Positions 50,098 to 62,714 of a DNA stretch of 64,000 bases are shown here, in pieces (position 1 is the stretch's first letter; every line of letters begins with the position of its first letter). The position numbers and the translations under genes are program-made. The notes beneath the pieces were generated by a model that searched no databases, had not been told where the DNA came from, and saw only the letters and a list, made by a program, of their open reading frames with translations. Source of the stretch: Trichopria drosophilae (taxonomy: Eukaryota; Arthropoda; Insecta; Hymenoptera; Diapriidae); assembly GCA_030407085.1 (NCBI GenBank), contig CM059586.1, positions 106,839,501-106,903,500 on the forward strand, read 5' to 3'.

Positions 50098-51199
50098 GTC
50101 AATTATTTCTAGTAAAATTGACTAGATTTTATTGTCATTTTTACTAACTAATTGGTAAACACTCCGAGAACTGATAATCATTTTATCGGAAAAAAATAAG
50201 AATTTTTCTCATTCTATGCAAGTTCAAAAATTACCGTCTAGAATGGTAATCGTAATAATGCTGCTTTTCGCGAAATCTACCATTTCTATTTCCAAAATAA
50301 TAGTTGGCTAAAAACAAATAAAATAAAAAATGATCTTTTTTAATTTTTTTCATACCAGATATTTTATAAACGATTCAATACTTTAGATTCCACTTAAGAT
50401 TTCGTCGGCAATCAGTTTGTCCCGGATAAGTATCGGCACGTATTTTTATCCCATTTTCATGACTTCACACATATGAAGAAGACAAGTATCTGACAAGTAC
50501 CTCACACGTGATCGAAAACTGATGATCTCTCAGGTTGACGTTAATTAACCTAACCTCAAATTGATCGGCATACATAATTCTCGTGTACGATAATGCAACC
50601 AACACAGCTGTAGAGTTGTGTCACTGTCCTGATATTATCGCTTAAGCCAACGCGTCGATTGTCCCACTTGCCCGAATAATTTTTTTGCCGAACAGTAAAA
50701 AATATTCGCGATTGGGAAGAGTGTGTTTGACAATTGCGTATACTTGAATATGTCGAAATAAGTACTCTTCGCTTCAATGAAAATAAAAAAAAATATATGT
50801 ATTTCATGAATATTTTCTTTTTGTGTCGGATTAATCCTCCAGTTGTTGGTCAATATTTCTCCGCGTTTTATTTCGATACTAGAATTATTTAAAAATATTT
50901 AACAATATTGTAATTTTTGTTTTATTTTGAATGTAAAACCTTTTGACCGATTGCAATGTTTAACCTATTGTAATATTTTATTCTATGCATGCGTTCAATG
51001 ATTTTCTGTTTTTGTATTATTTAATACAGCGTAGGTGTACTAAAAGTATTTAATATCTAAATAGAAAAAGATTATTATTAAATTAATTAAAAATTGTTTT
51101 TTTTGAATATCTTTTCAAATTTTTTAAAAATTTCCTTGTGGACTCAGTTTAACATTTTTATAAATTAATTAAAACTTTTTTTATTTCTTACTTTGTGAA
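50098..51199. other. spacer between the inverted arms
   Basis: About 1.1 kb of AT-rich sequence. A somewhat GC-richer part at 50390-50690 carries overlapping minus-strand frames of 72 and 83 codons (50556-50853) with no recognisable transposase motif. If the inverted repeat is a transposon, this is where its gene would have been, and none is seen. Confidence 0.4.
51041..51160 (+). repeat. direct repeat unit a
   Basis: TATTTAATATCTAAATAGAA then AAAGATTATT and GAATATCTTTTCAAATT, TTTCCTTGTGGACTC, matches 52115-52220 in the same orientation. Confidence 0.7.
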
Positions 51200-52040
51200 T
51201 TTAAAATAGGAGAGTTCAATTACTTGCAAACCAATTCCTACTTTTCCTGACAGCGTGGATTAATGTAGTGTACTAGTTAATTCTGTAACTGTTTAATATT
51301 TTTGTCAGATAATAACTTACTATTAATTGTGATGACCTACTGTAATCGTATTTCTGGAAGAAAAGGCATAAAATATAGTTTTATGCCTCGAATCGTGAAA
51401 AGCGGTGATGCAGGTTGAAAAATATCGTAATAGATAGGGCGCAAAATAACTACTTTAGGCCCGCTCAATTGAATAAGTCATTTTTATAGAAATATTTTTT
51501 GACCACCATGATAATAAAGGTTGCAACAAAGTTTAAAATAATCTGGAGCACCATAGTAAAATCAGAATAACAATAAATCAATAAGAATATCTTAAGGATT
51601 ATAATAAACCACCACTAGTAACAGCATGGGTAACTTTGACGAATTGGAAGAGTCAAATTTTTTACTAATTTAAATGATAAACTTAAACTACTAATAATAA
51701 TGAAAGTAAACTTACTAGTCATGGTTAGTATAATTAATTATTAGGATTTAACTAATTCCTAAGTGACATACAGAGATTAAAACAGAGATTAAATTAATTT
51801 AATATTACTGTATAAAAAAACTGAGTTACTATTTGAAATAGTAAACATTTCATTCGCCCAGATTAAGGGAACGAGTAATTTGTCGATATTTAGCAGGGAC
51901 GGTCATACATGAACAAAGATTTTTTTCTTTGGAAATGGAGTCACTAATAAATAATTTTTGTAATATTTTACTTCAATCTTTTAAAAAGTAAATTTACAAT
52001 ATTCATGAAAAACGGAGCTATTGTATTGATTTCACATTCA
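51200..52040 (-). repeat. right arm of the 0.8 kb inverted repeat
   Basis: Reverse-complement partner of 49290-50097. Anchors are GTGTACTAGTTAATTC (51268-51283), GTGATGACCTACTGTAATCG, AGGGCGCAAAATAACTACTT (51436-51455), GCCCGCTCAATTG and TTTCTTTGGAAATGGAGTCA. The two arms show many small differences, so the event is old. Confidence 0.8.
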
Positions 52041-52114
52041 ATCGTTATGCAATTTTTTTTAGGCGCTAAGTTTTTGAAAGGTTTTATATTCACGTCAATC
52101 TATCCCATGTACAG

Positions 52115-52220
52115 TGAAATATTTAATATCTATACAGAAAAAGATTAATTAATAAATTATATATTTCGAATATCTTTTCAAATTATTATCAGATTTCCTT
52201 CTGGAGTCGATTTAATACCT
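52115..52220 (+). repeat. direct repeat unit b
   Basis: ATATTTAATATCTATACAGA then AAAAGATTAA and GAATATCTTTTCAAATTATT, TTTCCTTCTGGAGTCG, repeats unit a at 51041-51160. Together the two units bracket the right arm of the inverted repeat, which suggests that the arm and unit were duplicated or inserted as a block. Confidence 0.7.
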
Positions 52221-55200
52221 GAAGCATTCTTAGAAATATCTAAGCTCGTGGATAGTTATTTTTGATGGAAAAATGACATCGATATGATTCTGAAAAAGCG
52301 ATGTCAAATGTATTTTTCAGACAATAATATTGTTTCGTTTGCTAAATCCCCATCGTTAAATCATAGTAGAGTACATAACCTTAAATATTCCGCAGTTTAG
52401 CAGTTCAATACTTATTTCAAATATTCTTGAATATTAAAAGAGATGTAATAAAAATTATTAAACGAAAGTAATCTTATTACATTAAATTAAATTCTTATTA
52501 AAGTAGACATACTTATAAGTACTAAATAATTTAGTAGGTCCTCTACTTAATTTATTTAGTTATAACAATTACATTAAAATAATAGCAAGTAATAATGTAA
52601 CTAACTACCCTTTAACTATATATAGTTCAGTCAATTTAACTGTCACTGCTAATTATTAAGTTGAATAAAAATATTAAAAATTGATAACATGAATACGGTT
52701 TGTGTGGCTAAAAAAGTAGTTCCTTTTTCTACATTCTAATCAACTACACTATAGTTGAGTGTGTCTAGTAGACTTGTTGGCAAAGAACTTTATATTTACG
52801 GCAATCTACTTCTGTAATTTAAGTTAATACTACTCTATACCGAGCATTCTATGTCTCTTACTTTTAATTGTTTAATTTGTTAATTGATCTTTATATAAAT
52901 TAATGGTAATTACGTTCATCATACTTTTTCCAAAAATATTAATAAATGTCGTCTTGGAAATACAAATTGGAATTTTCACATTTTTTCCAACATTTAAGCC
53001 CATGAAGTCAGACTCTCATCTGTTTTATGCAAAATTTTTTTGGTAAAAAGTTGTTGACAAAGATGAAAAATTTTTATTTGAAAATATTGAAATGTTGATC
53101 GTTTCTGATTTTCGAAAAAAATGAAGGAAATTTTTAGAGATTGCATACGAGTCGACACAGATGCACTGATCTTTTTGTCATACTTTTGCCAAATGCAAAA
53201 TAAACAAATAGACGAGATAAATAATAAAAAATGAAATGGTCAAATCAAAATCATTTTACATAAATAATAAAATAAATAAACGGTTGACTTAACAAAAAAA
53301 TGCATTACGTTTAGTCTTAAAAAATATTTTATTCTGATTTTGTGTCATCTTCAAAATCGAATTCTGAATTGACAAAGTTTTCTTATTCACTATAAACAGT
53401 TTTTTAACAAATCTAAATCTTTCATTTCTTTAACAATTTATGCAGAAATAGAAACATTTATCAAACTGTCCAGGAATGTTTCCAAAATGAGTAGTTTTAC
53501 GATTTATTGATGGAAAGAGTGCAACAAGAACGTGACAAACTCTTATATAAAAATCTTGCATTCTGAAAATGGTTTATTATTAATATTATTATAATGTAAA
53601 CTAAATTTAACTATAATATACTATACAATAGTAAATACATTTGATAAATCGGAATATTTTATTCTAAAGTCGAGATTATAGGAAAACGTGAAAAGTAACG
53701 TATGTAGTCGCTAGAAAAAGCTTGAAAAAGATTGCCAACAAAAGCGGAATCTCGATGTCGCGATGCTGTTATAAGCAAATGTTGATTCTTCGATAGTCGT
53801 TGAATCCAACCAGAAAAGAGCACGAAAAGAAGAAGGAAACCAAAAAGTAAACCTGCTAACCGGGTACTACATGCTACGTAAGCGGATAGTAAAAACCGCA
53901 ATGCGGAACCAGTGCAACTTATGTAGCCGAAAATCCAAACAGGACTGCGCAAAAACGTGATTTACATACAAATTCTCTTAATTAAATATTTAATTGTTTT
54001 TGAAGAATCTTTATAAAGTAAAATACAGTTTAAATTATTTTTTTCTTTTTAAACTAGTACTGAACTAGCCAAGAACCAGTGTAAATCCGTAATACTAAAT
54101 CGATTATCCTACAACTTTACGTGTAACTTTCATACATATAGTACTTTAAAATAGATGGACACAAAAAATCGAATATTCAATTTAAAAACGAAGACAATAA
54201 AAATGGGTTATTGAACACAATAAAACCGTTTGAAGTAGTCATAAAACCGAAAATCATAGAATCTGATAAATGTTTTAAATATCAAACAAACATTGACAGA
54301 TAAAATAAATCTCTATTCGTCAGGTATTCTTATACAACGTAGATAAATGTCAGAAACACTACGCATGAAACGAAATAAAAAATAAAAATTAAATTTAAAA
54401 AGTCCTCTCAATAGAAGATTCTATACACAAAAATAATCTGACATTCTGACAGCAGAAAGTTTCCGTTCCAAAAGTGACCCTTATTAACCACTAATTTTCA
54501 TTAGTATATTCAAATTTTTTATTAAACTGATGACCTGAGAACAAGTATAATAATATCATAAATAAATAAAATCGGACTCACTGGTTGTAATAATTCGGAT
54601 TTATTTCACTGCGATATGTGTTTTATTTTATCAATTGTATTAATCAAGCAATTTGATTATTTGACTAGTGAACAGTGCACGCCAAAGTAGTTACTCATGC
54701 TGCCGCTAGTCGCTGACGTGATTCGTTGTTTCACCCATTAAAGAAATTGGTCAAATTTATACATATGAGATCTTATAATATCTGGCCTAGTTACGACAAC
54801 TTTGACGTATCATTTGTGGTTGTTGAACCAAACGTCCTTGTATTTTATTTTCGTTTTTTTACAAAATTTTTTACCATGTGTAGTTAAGTCTTGATGCTTG
54901 TAATCTGCACTTGTCTGCAAAAGTAGCGCAATAAATCGGTTAGATTGTACATTCGCATGTCCGTTCTCAAATTGTTCTGTGGGATACATCAAACCCATGG
55001 TTTTACGGTTATTAGCCATCATTTGCGTTAATACTATAACTAAGAACTACAGTTAAATTGGATGTCGTGCATCTATTAGTCCTACCCATACTAAATAAAG
55101 CCTCCCAAAATCTTACCAAATAGTCATCGATACAAAAAGAGAATTTATATAAATTAATAAAAATTTCTAATAATATCACATAAGTATAAATATTAAATGT

Positions 55201-55789
55201 TATATTCGTGTAATAGTATAAAATGGTTTCAAGTTACAATCTGAAGTATTAATCTATAGTTTAAAACTGGTAGCAAATTTTGGTTATTTAATTTATTCCA
55301 ATCTAACTCGACCGATATGTAGTAAACAATCTATATAACTAATTCAAAATAAGTAACGAGTGATAAATGTTTTTAGAATACCTAAAATCTATAACAATAG
55401 TTCTATATAAATAATAAATTTCCAACATTTCCAATATTAGGAGAGAATTGTAGTGGATATGAAAACAAATAAAGATATTATCGTAAATTTTTGTAATATG
55501 AAACATACAAAATCGCAAATGAAAATCACTAGAATATAAAAGAATTCATGACAAGAAATAGTAAATAAGACTTTACTAATATGAATGAGACTGATAACGA
55601 ACATTTTCCTTTCTGTTTGCCTCTGATAACCGAGGTGCCATTTCTAAATTTTTTTTTTGGTGTTAACAACAATGGCGGTAACAGAATTTTTTTACCACGT
55701 CGCATTTTCAATAAAAGTGAGATAAATGTGTAAAGATTAGTGTTTTTGTTATATTCCGATTCTTGTAGAAGAAGCGATTTTTTGTACAA
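52221..55789. other. AT-rich stretch with no recognised gene
   Basis: No gene is recognised. A GC-richer patch at about 53660-53950 carries a 97-codon minus-strand frame with a hydrophobic middle; I know of no family it belongs to. A 70-codon minus-strand frame at 54810-55022 has no domain either. Confidence 0.5.
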
Positions 55790-55890
55790 AGTATCAATTC
55801 CAAAGTATTTTCCGATGCTGAGAAAGATGACCCTGCCAGAATATTAGTGGCCAATAATGCTAATTTGGATACATTTAACTTCACTTTTCT
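55790..55890 (-). pseudogene. possible hAT transposase carboxy-terminal relic
   Basis: On the minus strand one frame reads VSKLALLATNILAGSSFSAS followed by ENT. This resembles the dimerisation region at the carboxyl end of hAT-family transposases, where a Leu-x-x-Leu-Ala stretch is followed by a small-residue loop (often Ser-Ser-Ala-x-Ser-Glu) and then Arg-x-Phe-Ser. The last part is not conserved here, and no upstream catalytic region is seen. No terminal inverted repeats were found. At best it is a short, decayed fragment, and similarity by chance remains possible. Confidence 0.27.
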
Positions 55891-55955
55891 TGAAAATGCA
55901 ACGTGATAATAAAATTCTGCTATAAGCATGTTTAGGACCAAAAAATTCGGAATGA

Positions 55956-56195
55956 TACTTTCCTTATCAAAGGCAGTCAGTGTCGGACAATGAAATCAAG
56001 AAAAAAATAATATTACCTATCAATAGAGATGTCAATTTTACAGACAATATACTGCAGGGCGCAAAATCAAATTCTATTTCCGGAGTGTTAAAAATAAAAT
56101 TAAATTCCAAAGGGCTGACGAAAATACAATATGAACTTTACAAATTACAGACACAAAAAAATGCTAAGAACATATTGTTAAAAATTGAGAAGTAA
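55956..56195 (+). pseudogene. unrecognised Lys/Asn-rich open segment
   Basis: A frame open from 55956 to the stop at 56193-56195 has no ATG at its front; the track start is GTG. It reads a Lys-, Asn- and Ile-rich sequence including INRDVNFTDNILQGAKSNSI and a helix-like tail KIQYELYKLQTQKNAKNILL. The texture looks more protein-like than most frames here, so it could be an exon or retrocopy fragment of an unknown gene. I cannot assign a family. Chance is a serious alternative in AT-rich DNA. Confidence 0.15.
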
Positions 56196-56214
56196 TATTA
56201 AAAGCTAGGATTGT

Positions 56215-56420
56215 GAGGATTAAGACAAATGCATATGATGTAAGGTTATGATGTCAGCTTATTATTTAGATCGAATTATGATGATGTAGCATGATTCCAA
56301 AGTAGTATGTCGATTATGATGTCAGCTGATAGTGATGATATCAGATTAACATTGTAATGTCGACGATGTCAAACGATGTTCATGTGCAATGATTACTATG
56401 ATGTCAGATGATAGAGACGA
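56215..56420 (+). repeat. degenerate GATGTCAG-type repeat
   Basis: Variants of TGATGTCAGCTGAT and GATGATGTCA recur about eight times at irregular spacing, for example near 56249, 56319 and 56401. A weaker complementary set (GACATCATTAC, CGACATCATAATCAGC) lies at about 57150-57200. Together they could be the ends of a decayed element of about 1 kb. Confidence 0.55.
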
Positions 56421-57249
56421 TGCCGCATAAGTATGATAAATAGCTTTTATAACAACAACGTCAAATTTAGCACAGATACAAAATACACTCGACATAATAT
56501 ATCTGAATATCCTGTCTAATATCTCTTATTGTTCATGGTTCAGTCGTACTAACTACGAACTTAAAATCTATTTGCTGCTATCTTTAACAGTATTTGCTAA
56601 AACACAGAATTTTGACAGAATTCGTAAGCATTGACAGTGGTAATGACAGACGTCAATAATCATAGTCGTCTGATGTGAGTTTCTTCCCTTATTATTTTAC
56701 ATCATTATTTAACGCTGTCAGATTTCATTATCGCAAATAGTCATTCAATATCATTGATGGTTACCATATCTAATTGTCTCTGAGTATTCTAATATTGAAG
56801 AACATTAACACCAAACGATAAGTTTACTAAGCAACATTTCTTTATTGAAACAATAAACTTCATTTGGAAAAAAACTTGTGGAAAATAAAAAATTCACTTG
56901 ATAAAACGTCTGCAATAGACACAGTAGAATACGATTTTAATATGATTAGGATGTTGAAGTTCACCATAGGAATACGTCATAAAAAATCTTATTCCATTTA
57001 ATATTTTGAATGTAGGTCATGAAAAATCTTCAAACTTCCCAAAAACTTCTTTGTTAACAGTATTTTTAGTGGTAAATTTGACGTGTTATCAGGAAAAAGA
57101 CTGATTAACTATTTCCTATGTAACAATAGTTATCCAACATCGCTTTTATCACCAGACATCATTACATATTACTATCAATTGACAACATCGACATCATAAT
57201 CAGCATCTGATACAATTACTACCACCGCAAAGTGGCAATGTTATAAGAT

Positions 57250-57640
57250 GGTGTCTTTAATTTAAGATGCATCACATTAGCAACAAATATATATGCAATC
57301 ACGTTCCTGACCGGGTCCTGCAGGGGCATAGCTTTCCAAAAGGTACACCAACGCTCTTTTGCTCCAGGCAGGGACTATGGCACTTGTGTACGTGTTTGGG
57401 GTGAACACGCACAATTTATGGCTATGGCCGGTTTACTGCTTTACATGACAATAGAAACCGAGCCATTGTTCTATTTCTGCGGACTTGCCGTTAATTAATT
57501 TTAGAAATGCTGAAGGAAGACTTTCACTCCGCGGACATTCTGGAGTGAGTAAAAAAGTCACTTGCACAGCAGATTTCCATATAAAAAAATCTTTAACACA
57601 GCATCGATGCTTTCTCAATTTGTGCATGATCATTGTGAAT
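57250..57640. other. GC-richer patch, no recognised gene
   Basis: The segment is less AT-rich than both flanks and includes GACCGGGTCCTGCAGG near 57310. A 66-codon minus-strand frame (57433-57633) shows no domain I can name. It may be a fragment of an unknown gene, element or conserved region. Confidence 0.35.
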
Positions 57641-57659
57641 CATTAAACACAATATTTAC

Positions 57660-58540
57660 TAAGTTAATTTATTGTAAATGAGTATACATTACAGTTTTGT
57701 CGAATCAGTGAATTAAAAATCTTTTATAAATCAGTTTTTTCATTTTGATTTTGTTTTTTCTTTGATTTATTTTATCGAGATCTGTTTACGAAGTGCCTTT
57801 ACGACATTTTTCAGCCTTGTAAAATTTTAATTTTGTTTATACTCTAATTAATTCATTAATTATTATTAAACTTTCATTATTAACTTTTATTTTTTACAGA
57901 CTAAACTTTTTACAGCTAAATTTGACTTTCATCGTTTTTATCAGAATCGTCATTTGCTGAAATTCTTCATTGTCCATTTTGTAGCATTAAGTTAGTTTTA
58001 ATCAACTAAATTATATTTTTCATCGACTGTTCATTTTTATTGCATAATTTATGTTTTAGTTTTAATTTTATTTACAGTTTTGCCATTTATTTTTGTTAAT
58101 TTTATTAATAATCTGTCTATATTCCAGCTCGCCATAAACTAAATAAATGTCTTACATTTGTTATTGTCAATGAAGTTACTGTCTGTTAATAATTTCGCTA
58201 ATCTTCAAATGTTTTGTTCTTGACATTTTTAAAAATCTTTTTCAATTTTTAGACTAAATATTTTTTATTTGCACATGGTGTTCATTTTCCATAATATCCT
58301 CCAATTTCTTGAATTCGTTATTTGTAATAAAGTTTTCAAATTCATATAAATATTTCTATGACATTTTTACAATATTATAATTTATATCAACATTTCGACA
58401 GTATTTAAGTAGTTGCTAGATGATGACTTACTGCATTCATCAAATAGGCTTTTACCGACGCTATACTGTTTCATTTAAAAACATGTGTTTCAGGGATAAT
58501 TCACGATGAATTTCTATTTTAAAGCTTTTTTGTTTTAAAT
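57660..58540. other. T-rich stretch with no gene
   Basis: The plus strand is T-rich with recurring TTATTTT, TTCATTTT and TAATTTT phrases. There is no open frame of note, and nothing further is recognised. Confidence 0.5.
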
Positions 58541-58546
58541 GTACGA

Positions 58547-58690
58547 CAAATTTCAGCTAAATAGGTTCAGAAATAATCGAGAATACGCAAGAATAAATTT
58601 AATATGTAGCAACACGAACTGTGTAAGTACTACAAGAATTTATTCTCAGCAATTCTCGCTTGTTTCTGAACCGATTTCGCTGAAATTTTC
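58547..58690. mobile_element. palindromic element with ~54 bp arms
   Basis: AAATTTCAGCTAAATAGGTT then CAGAAATAATCGAGAAT and AAGAATAAATTT (58548-58600) is an imperfect reverse complement of AAGAATTTATTCTCAGCAAT then TCTCGCTTGTTTCTGAACCG and ATTTCGCTGAAATTTTC (58634-58690). The spacer is about 33 bases. A transcript would form a long hairpin. No known microRNA is recognised in the arms, and it is most easily read as a small foldback element. Confidence 0.75.
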
Positions 58691-60651
58691 CTAACATTCA
58701 CAAGAACCGCTTAAAATAGGTTTAAAATGGATATGGACTTGAAAATTAGTACAGTTTTGGTTTCATTGACTTATTTTACGTAAGGAATTTAAATTATCGA
58801 CTAAGATGCTTTAGTTGTTTCGTAAGGCGGTTCTAAAGTAGTCCGCTGATAGGGTAGGAATTTACGCTGAAAATCGAAAATTAAAAATGTCTGAATCAAT
58901 TTATCAAAATTCGTGTTTTGTCACGGTGATTCCAGTTACTGTATACGGCCAATTAATGAATGACAAATAAATTAATTAGGAATTTAACAAGAATTATTGG
59001 AAATAGGTGATTTTTTTTTATTTCCAGTACTTCTCGGTCAATTCTTAATGAACTTCTTTGGAATTCTGTAGGAATCCGTATATAGAAAGTAGAATTACCA
59101 TTACAGAGCCCAAATTTCGAAAAATCGATTGAAACATTTTTAATCTATGTTTTTTAGCGTATATTTCTATCTTTTAAGACTTTTAAGATTTTTTTCACTT
59201 ATGAAATGTCGGAGAAGAAAGAGAGAAAAAGATCTTTTCATTGGAATTAAATTTCTACTTTATCGGTGAACTACTTTAAAACCCCATTAAATCGCTTTTT
59301 CGTAACTTCGAATGAAACTGAATATGTCGGTTCTGAAATATTCATTTAGTAGTATGACTTTTGCGCTTTTTCTACTTAATTTGCATTGTAAATTATGGTT
59401 GTGATACATAATTATGATTATAATACATTAGATTAGTCTATAATTTTCTCATAAATGATACTATCTTACTACAAAAGATTAATTACGATTTCGGATCATA
59501 AAAGTTAGCAAAACGTTATAATCTGCCTATAATTTCTCCTCAAATTTGATTTGTCTGGAAATGTTAAATTAAATAGTCAGTAATATGTTTCTATATATTC
59601 CAAAAAGTTGACAATTGCCTTGACTATTTCTCCTAGCAGAAATTCCTTTTCAGGTTCGTATTTTTCAACAAATCATAATATATCTTCTATACTGGTCAAA
59701 ATTAATTCTAGAAAAATATTTACTTTAACGCAGCCGTTTTTAACTAAAGAAATATATTTTTTGTTATTAACCGCTTCTTAGTTTAAGAAAATAAGACCTT
59801 AATTCAAGTAAATATTGAAATGTTAACAAAGTTTTTGGTTAAATCAACGACATTTTTGGATGACATTTTGCCGACACTGTGAAATAGAACCATAAATTTA
59901 ATTTTTAATATCTTTGATATTGTTTAAGAAGTTAATATTTTTGTAGTCTGCAAATCCAATCTAATTCTAAGTATAAAATCACTTCTACTCGATTATAAAT
60001 AATCGTTCAATGTTTCTAAAAACGTGTAAATATTACAAATGTTTTATTAACGTCCCGAAAATCTTGATTATTACTTGATTAGTACTGTAGTATCCAAATG
60101 AACTGGTTACCTTCTCAACATGCTGAAAAAATAAGAATTTATGTAAATGCCGGTATTTTGGGCGCCATGTTGCATTCGTCATGCTGTTAAAAAATGTTTA
60201 GTTCAACTATCGAGTCCACCAATTACGTACACTAAATATCGGTGGCAAGGCAGCATTTTACAAAATTTGGATTCCTTAAGAAAAAAATGATATTTTAACA
60301 AAATCTAGTGAAAAGACATTTCTAAACTTGCCAAACTCGAAAATCGATAAAAACGACCCCGACCACATCCAAAAACTTGAGTTGCACAAAAACGGAAGTT
60401 GAAGTAGAATTTCAGGACTTCTTGACGTTAAATATTAGTCGGCTGAAGTAAATACAAATCAACCTAACTTGCATGCCTGGGATATATATTTTTCATTGAA
60501 ATGTCAAAATCCTAATAAAGCGGACAATAAGCCAAACTTGCCATAGTATAATACTTCAAATGGATTTATAGATGGTTCACGTGTGACTACGAATTTTATT
60601 GGATACGTATTACGCCATTGCGGCAGATCAGGTTCGTGGTGATGCTTCTGC
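58691..60651. other. AT-rich stretch with no recognised gene
   Basis: Nothing recognisable, and no open frame of note. Confidence 0.5.
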
Positions 60652-60684
60652 ATCCGTTATGTTGCCCAGCTTTGCATAACGGAT
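60652..60684 (+). repeat. perfect 10 bp stem hairpin
   Basis: ATCCGTTATG (60652-60661) and CATAACGGAT (60675-60684) are exact reverse complements separated by 13 bases. They lie inside a GC-richer segment (about 60590-60840). It is too short for a microRNA precursor and not followed by a T run. Confidence 0.7.
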
Positions 60685-62714
60685 TGTTTCATTATTGATA
60701 TTAAACTTGCCACCGTGAATTCACAATTGATGAATAGTTAATGATGAGCTTTCGACCGTCATTTCGATTTCGACGCGTGGACAAAATCCTTAATAGCGAT
60801 CATTTTTGTCAAAATAAAACCCTTAGACCATGGTAGCTTACATATCAAAAACATTTCAGAATATGTGATGTCGTGAAAATAAAATTACAAAATATTTAAT
60901 TAGTTAGGAAATTAAAGATTCGTAATGATTGGTACTACTAACTATATAGTACGATAAGACACAGGAGTCCAATCTCAGAACTCATATACAAAAATTCTTC
61001 ATATTCTTCTTATTGGACTTGGGCCTAATCTTTCCGGATTGCAACCAAAGAATAAAAAAATTCATAGAACAATTTTAAAAATAAGATTATATTTACGGTC
61101 TTTCTACAAGTACCACAAATTTAGCAAGCATTAATAGATTATGCTTAACAATTTACATTGTCATTACTAAAGACAATTATTATTCAGAATTTTAGTAATA
61201 AAATAAATATTCACAATAACGTATAGATATTAAGTCATCAGGAATTTAAAATAAATTCACGAAAAAACAAATCTTCTAGAATCCTCAAATTATCTTATTC
61301 CTTTGACTTTCTTTGTATAAGAAAATAATAAATAATGCGATAATATAGTTAAATATATTTATGAATCCTATATTATCGTCGGCAGAATTATCATACAATT
61401 TTTTAAACTACAGATAATTCTATTAAGTAATTAAATATTCAACAAATAAACAATTATTAAAATAACGAATGCGTTAAAATAATAATCGAAATGCAATCAG
61501 TAAAATTCAAACAAATTTATTTTTTATTTTATTTTCACATTTTTTTTTCGTCCAACTGAATGTGTTTTTTACGTAAATACAAATAAAAATCGTAAATGAA
61601 CATTTCATTCTGGATATTTATCCTGAAATATCTACCGTAAGCACGTGAAATATGAGCATACAAGTTAAAACAAATATTGCGCACATATTTATTTAATTTT
61701 CCGATATTCCGAGCACGAATTTCCATCATGTATATTCTGCAGTTCGTTAGAACTAAACTAAAATTAGGTATTATGCAATTCAATAGTTTCTACTTAGCAT
61801 ATTATTCTATTATCAAAATGAAGCGCAAATTTTCCTTGATGTGTTGTACTAATTTGAACTAATTTAACGATATATCAGAATCTAAATTTTGGTTTTAAAT
61901 AAATTTAATTTAGTCACTGAATAATTAATGATAATTAAATCAAATGTCTTATTAAACTGCGTGTATGTCATTTATTTTAATATCATTTAGAATATTCCAT
62001 TCATCAGCAAAAGGAAAAAATGCTAAACAATGAAATTTAAAAAGATTGTATACAGATGTCTGTATACATTTTAGATATTTAAAATATTTTGTCATTTTTA
62101 AAGATATTTTATATTCCGAGAGTTTACAATAAAAAAAATTGACTAATCATATTGTTGTTGTTAAAATTAACATTATCAATCGTATTTTTGAGTTTCATTA
62201 GATCCAAAGAAGCAATACATTTTACTGCTGTAAATATATGTGTATTCAGTAGATCAAATACCAAATTTTAAATTAACAAATTTTGTTTACTCAAATTTCC
62301 ATCCCATTTTTAATTACGTTCCATCGTATCATTTCTAATTGGAAAAATTTTATTTACATTTTGTGATCAACATAATAGACAGTAATTAATGTTTTTATTA
62401 TGCATTCGGTATTTTTGGAAATACATTTTCAAAAACACTGACATATTTTCATATAATTGATATTAAATACTGGTAGTAAAAGTTATTAAATTGGAGCCAT
62501 TATACTGTACAATAATTATTTTGATAATATGTGTACAAACCAATATTTATACGCCGCATAACTTATTAATTTTCATACTACGCGAAATAAACAAAAAAAA
62601 AATCAAACTAAATTTTCCAATTGAAATGTGGAAATAAGTAAGATGATTAACTGAAAGTAAGATGTAATCATTTTAAGTATTTGTTTATACAGAGAAATTA
62701 TTATTTTCATTATT
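60685..62714. other. AT-rich stretch with no recognised gene
   Basis: Nothing recognisable. Overlapping frames at 61535-61783 (minus) and 61677-61862 (plus) show no domain. Confidence 0.5.

Noticed and set aside
53659..53952. 97-codon hydrophobic minus-strand frame with a possible membrane segment
   Set aside because: No homologue recognised, no promoter or splice context; composition alone can explain it.
58547..58690. Novel microRNA precursor
   Set aside because: The arms are too long and evenly paired and match no microRNA seed I know; a foldback element is simpler.
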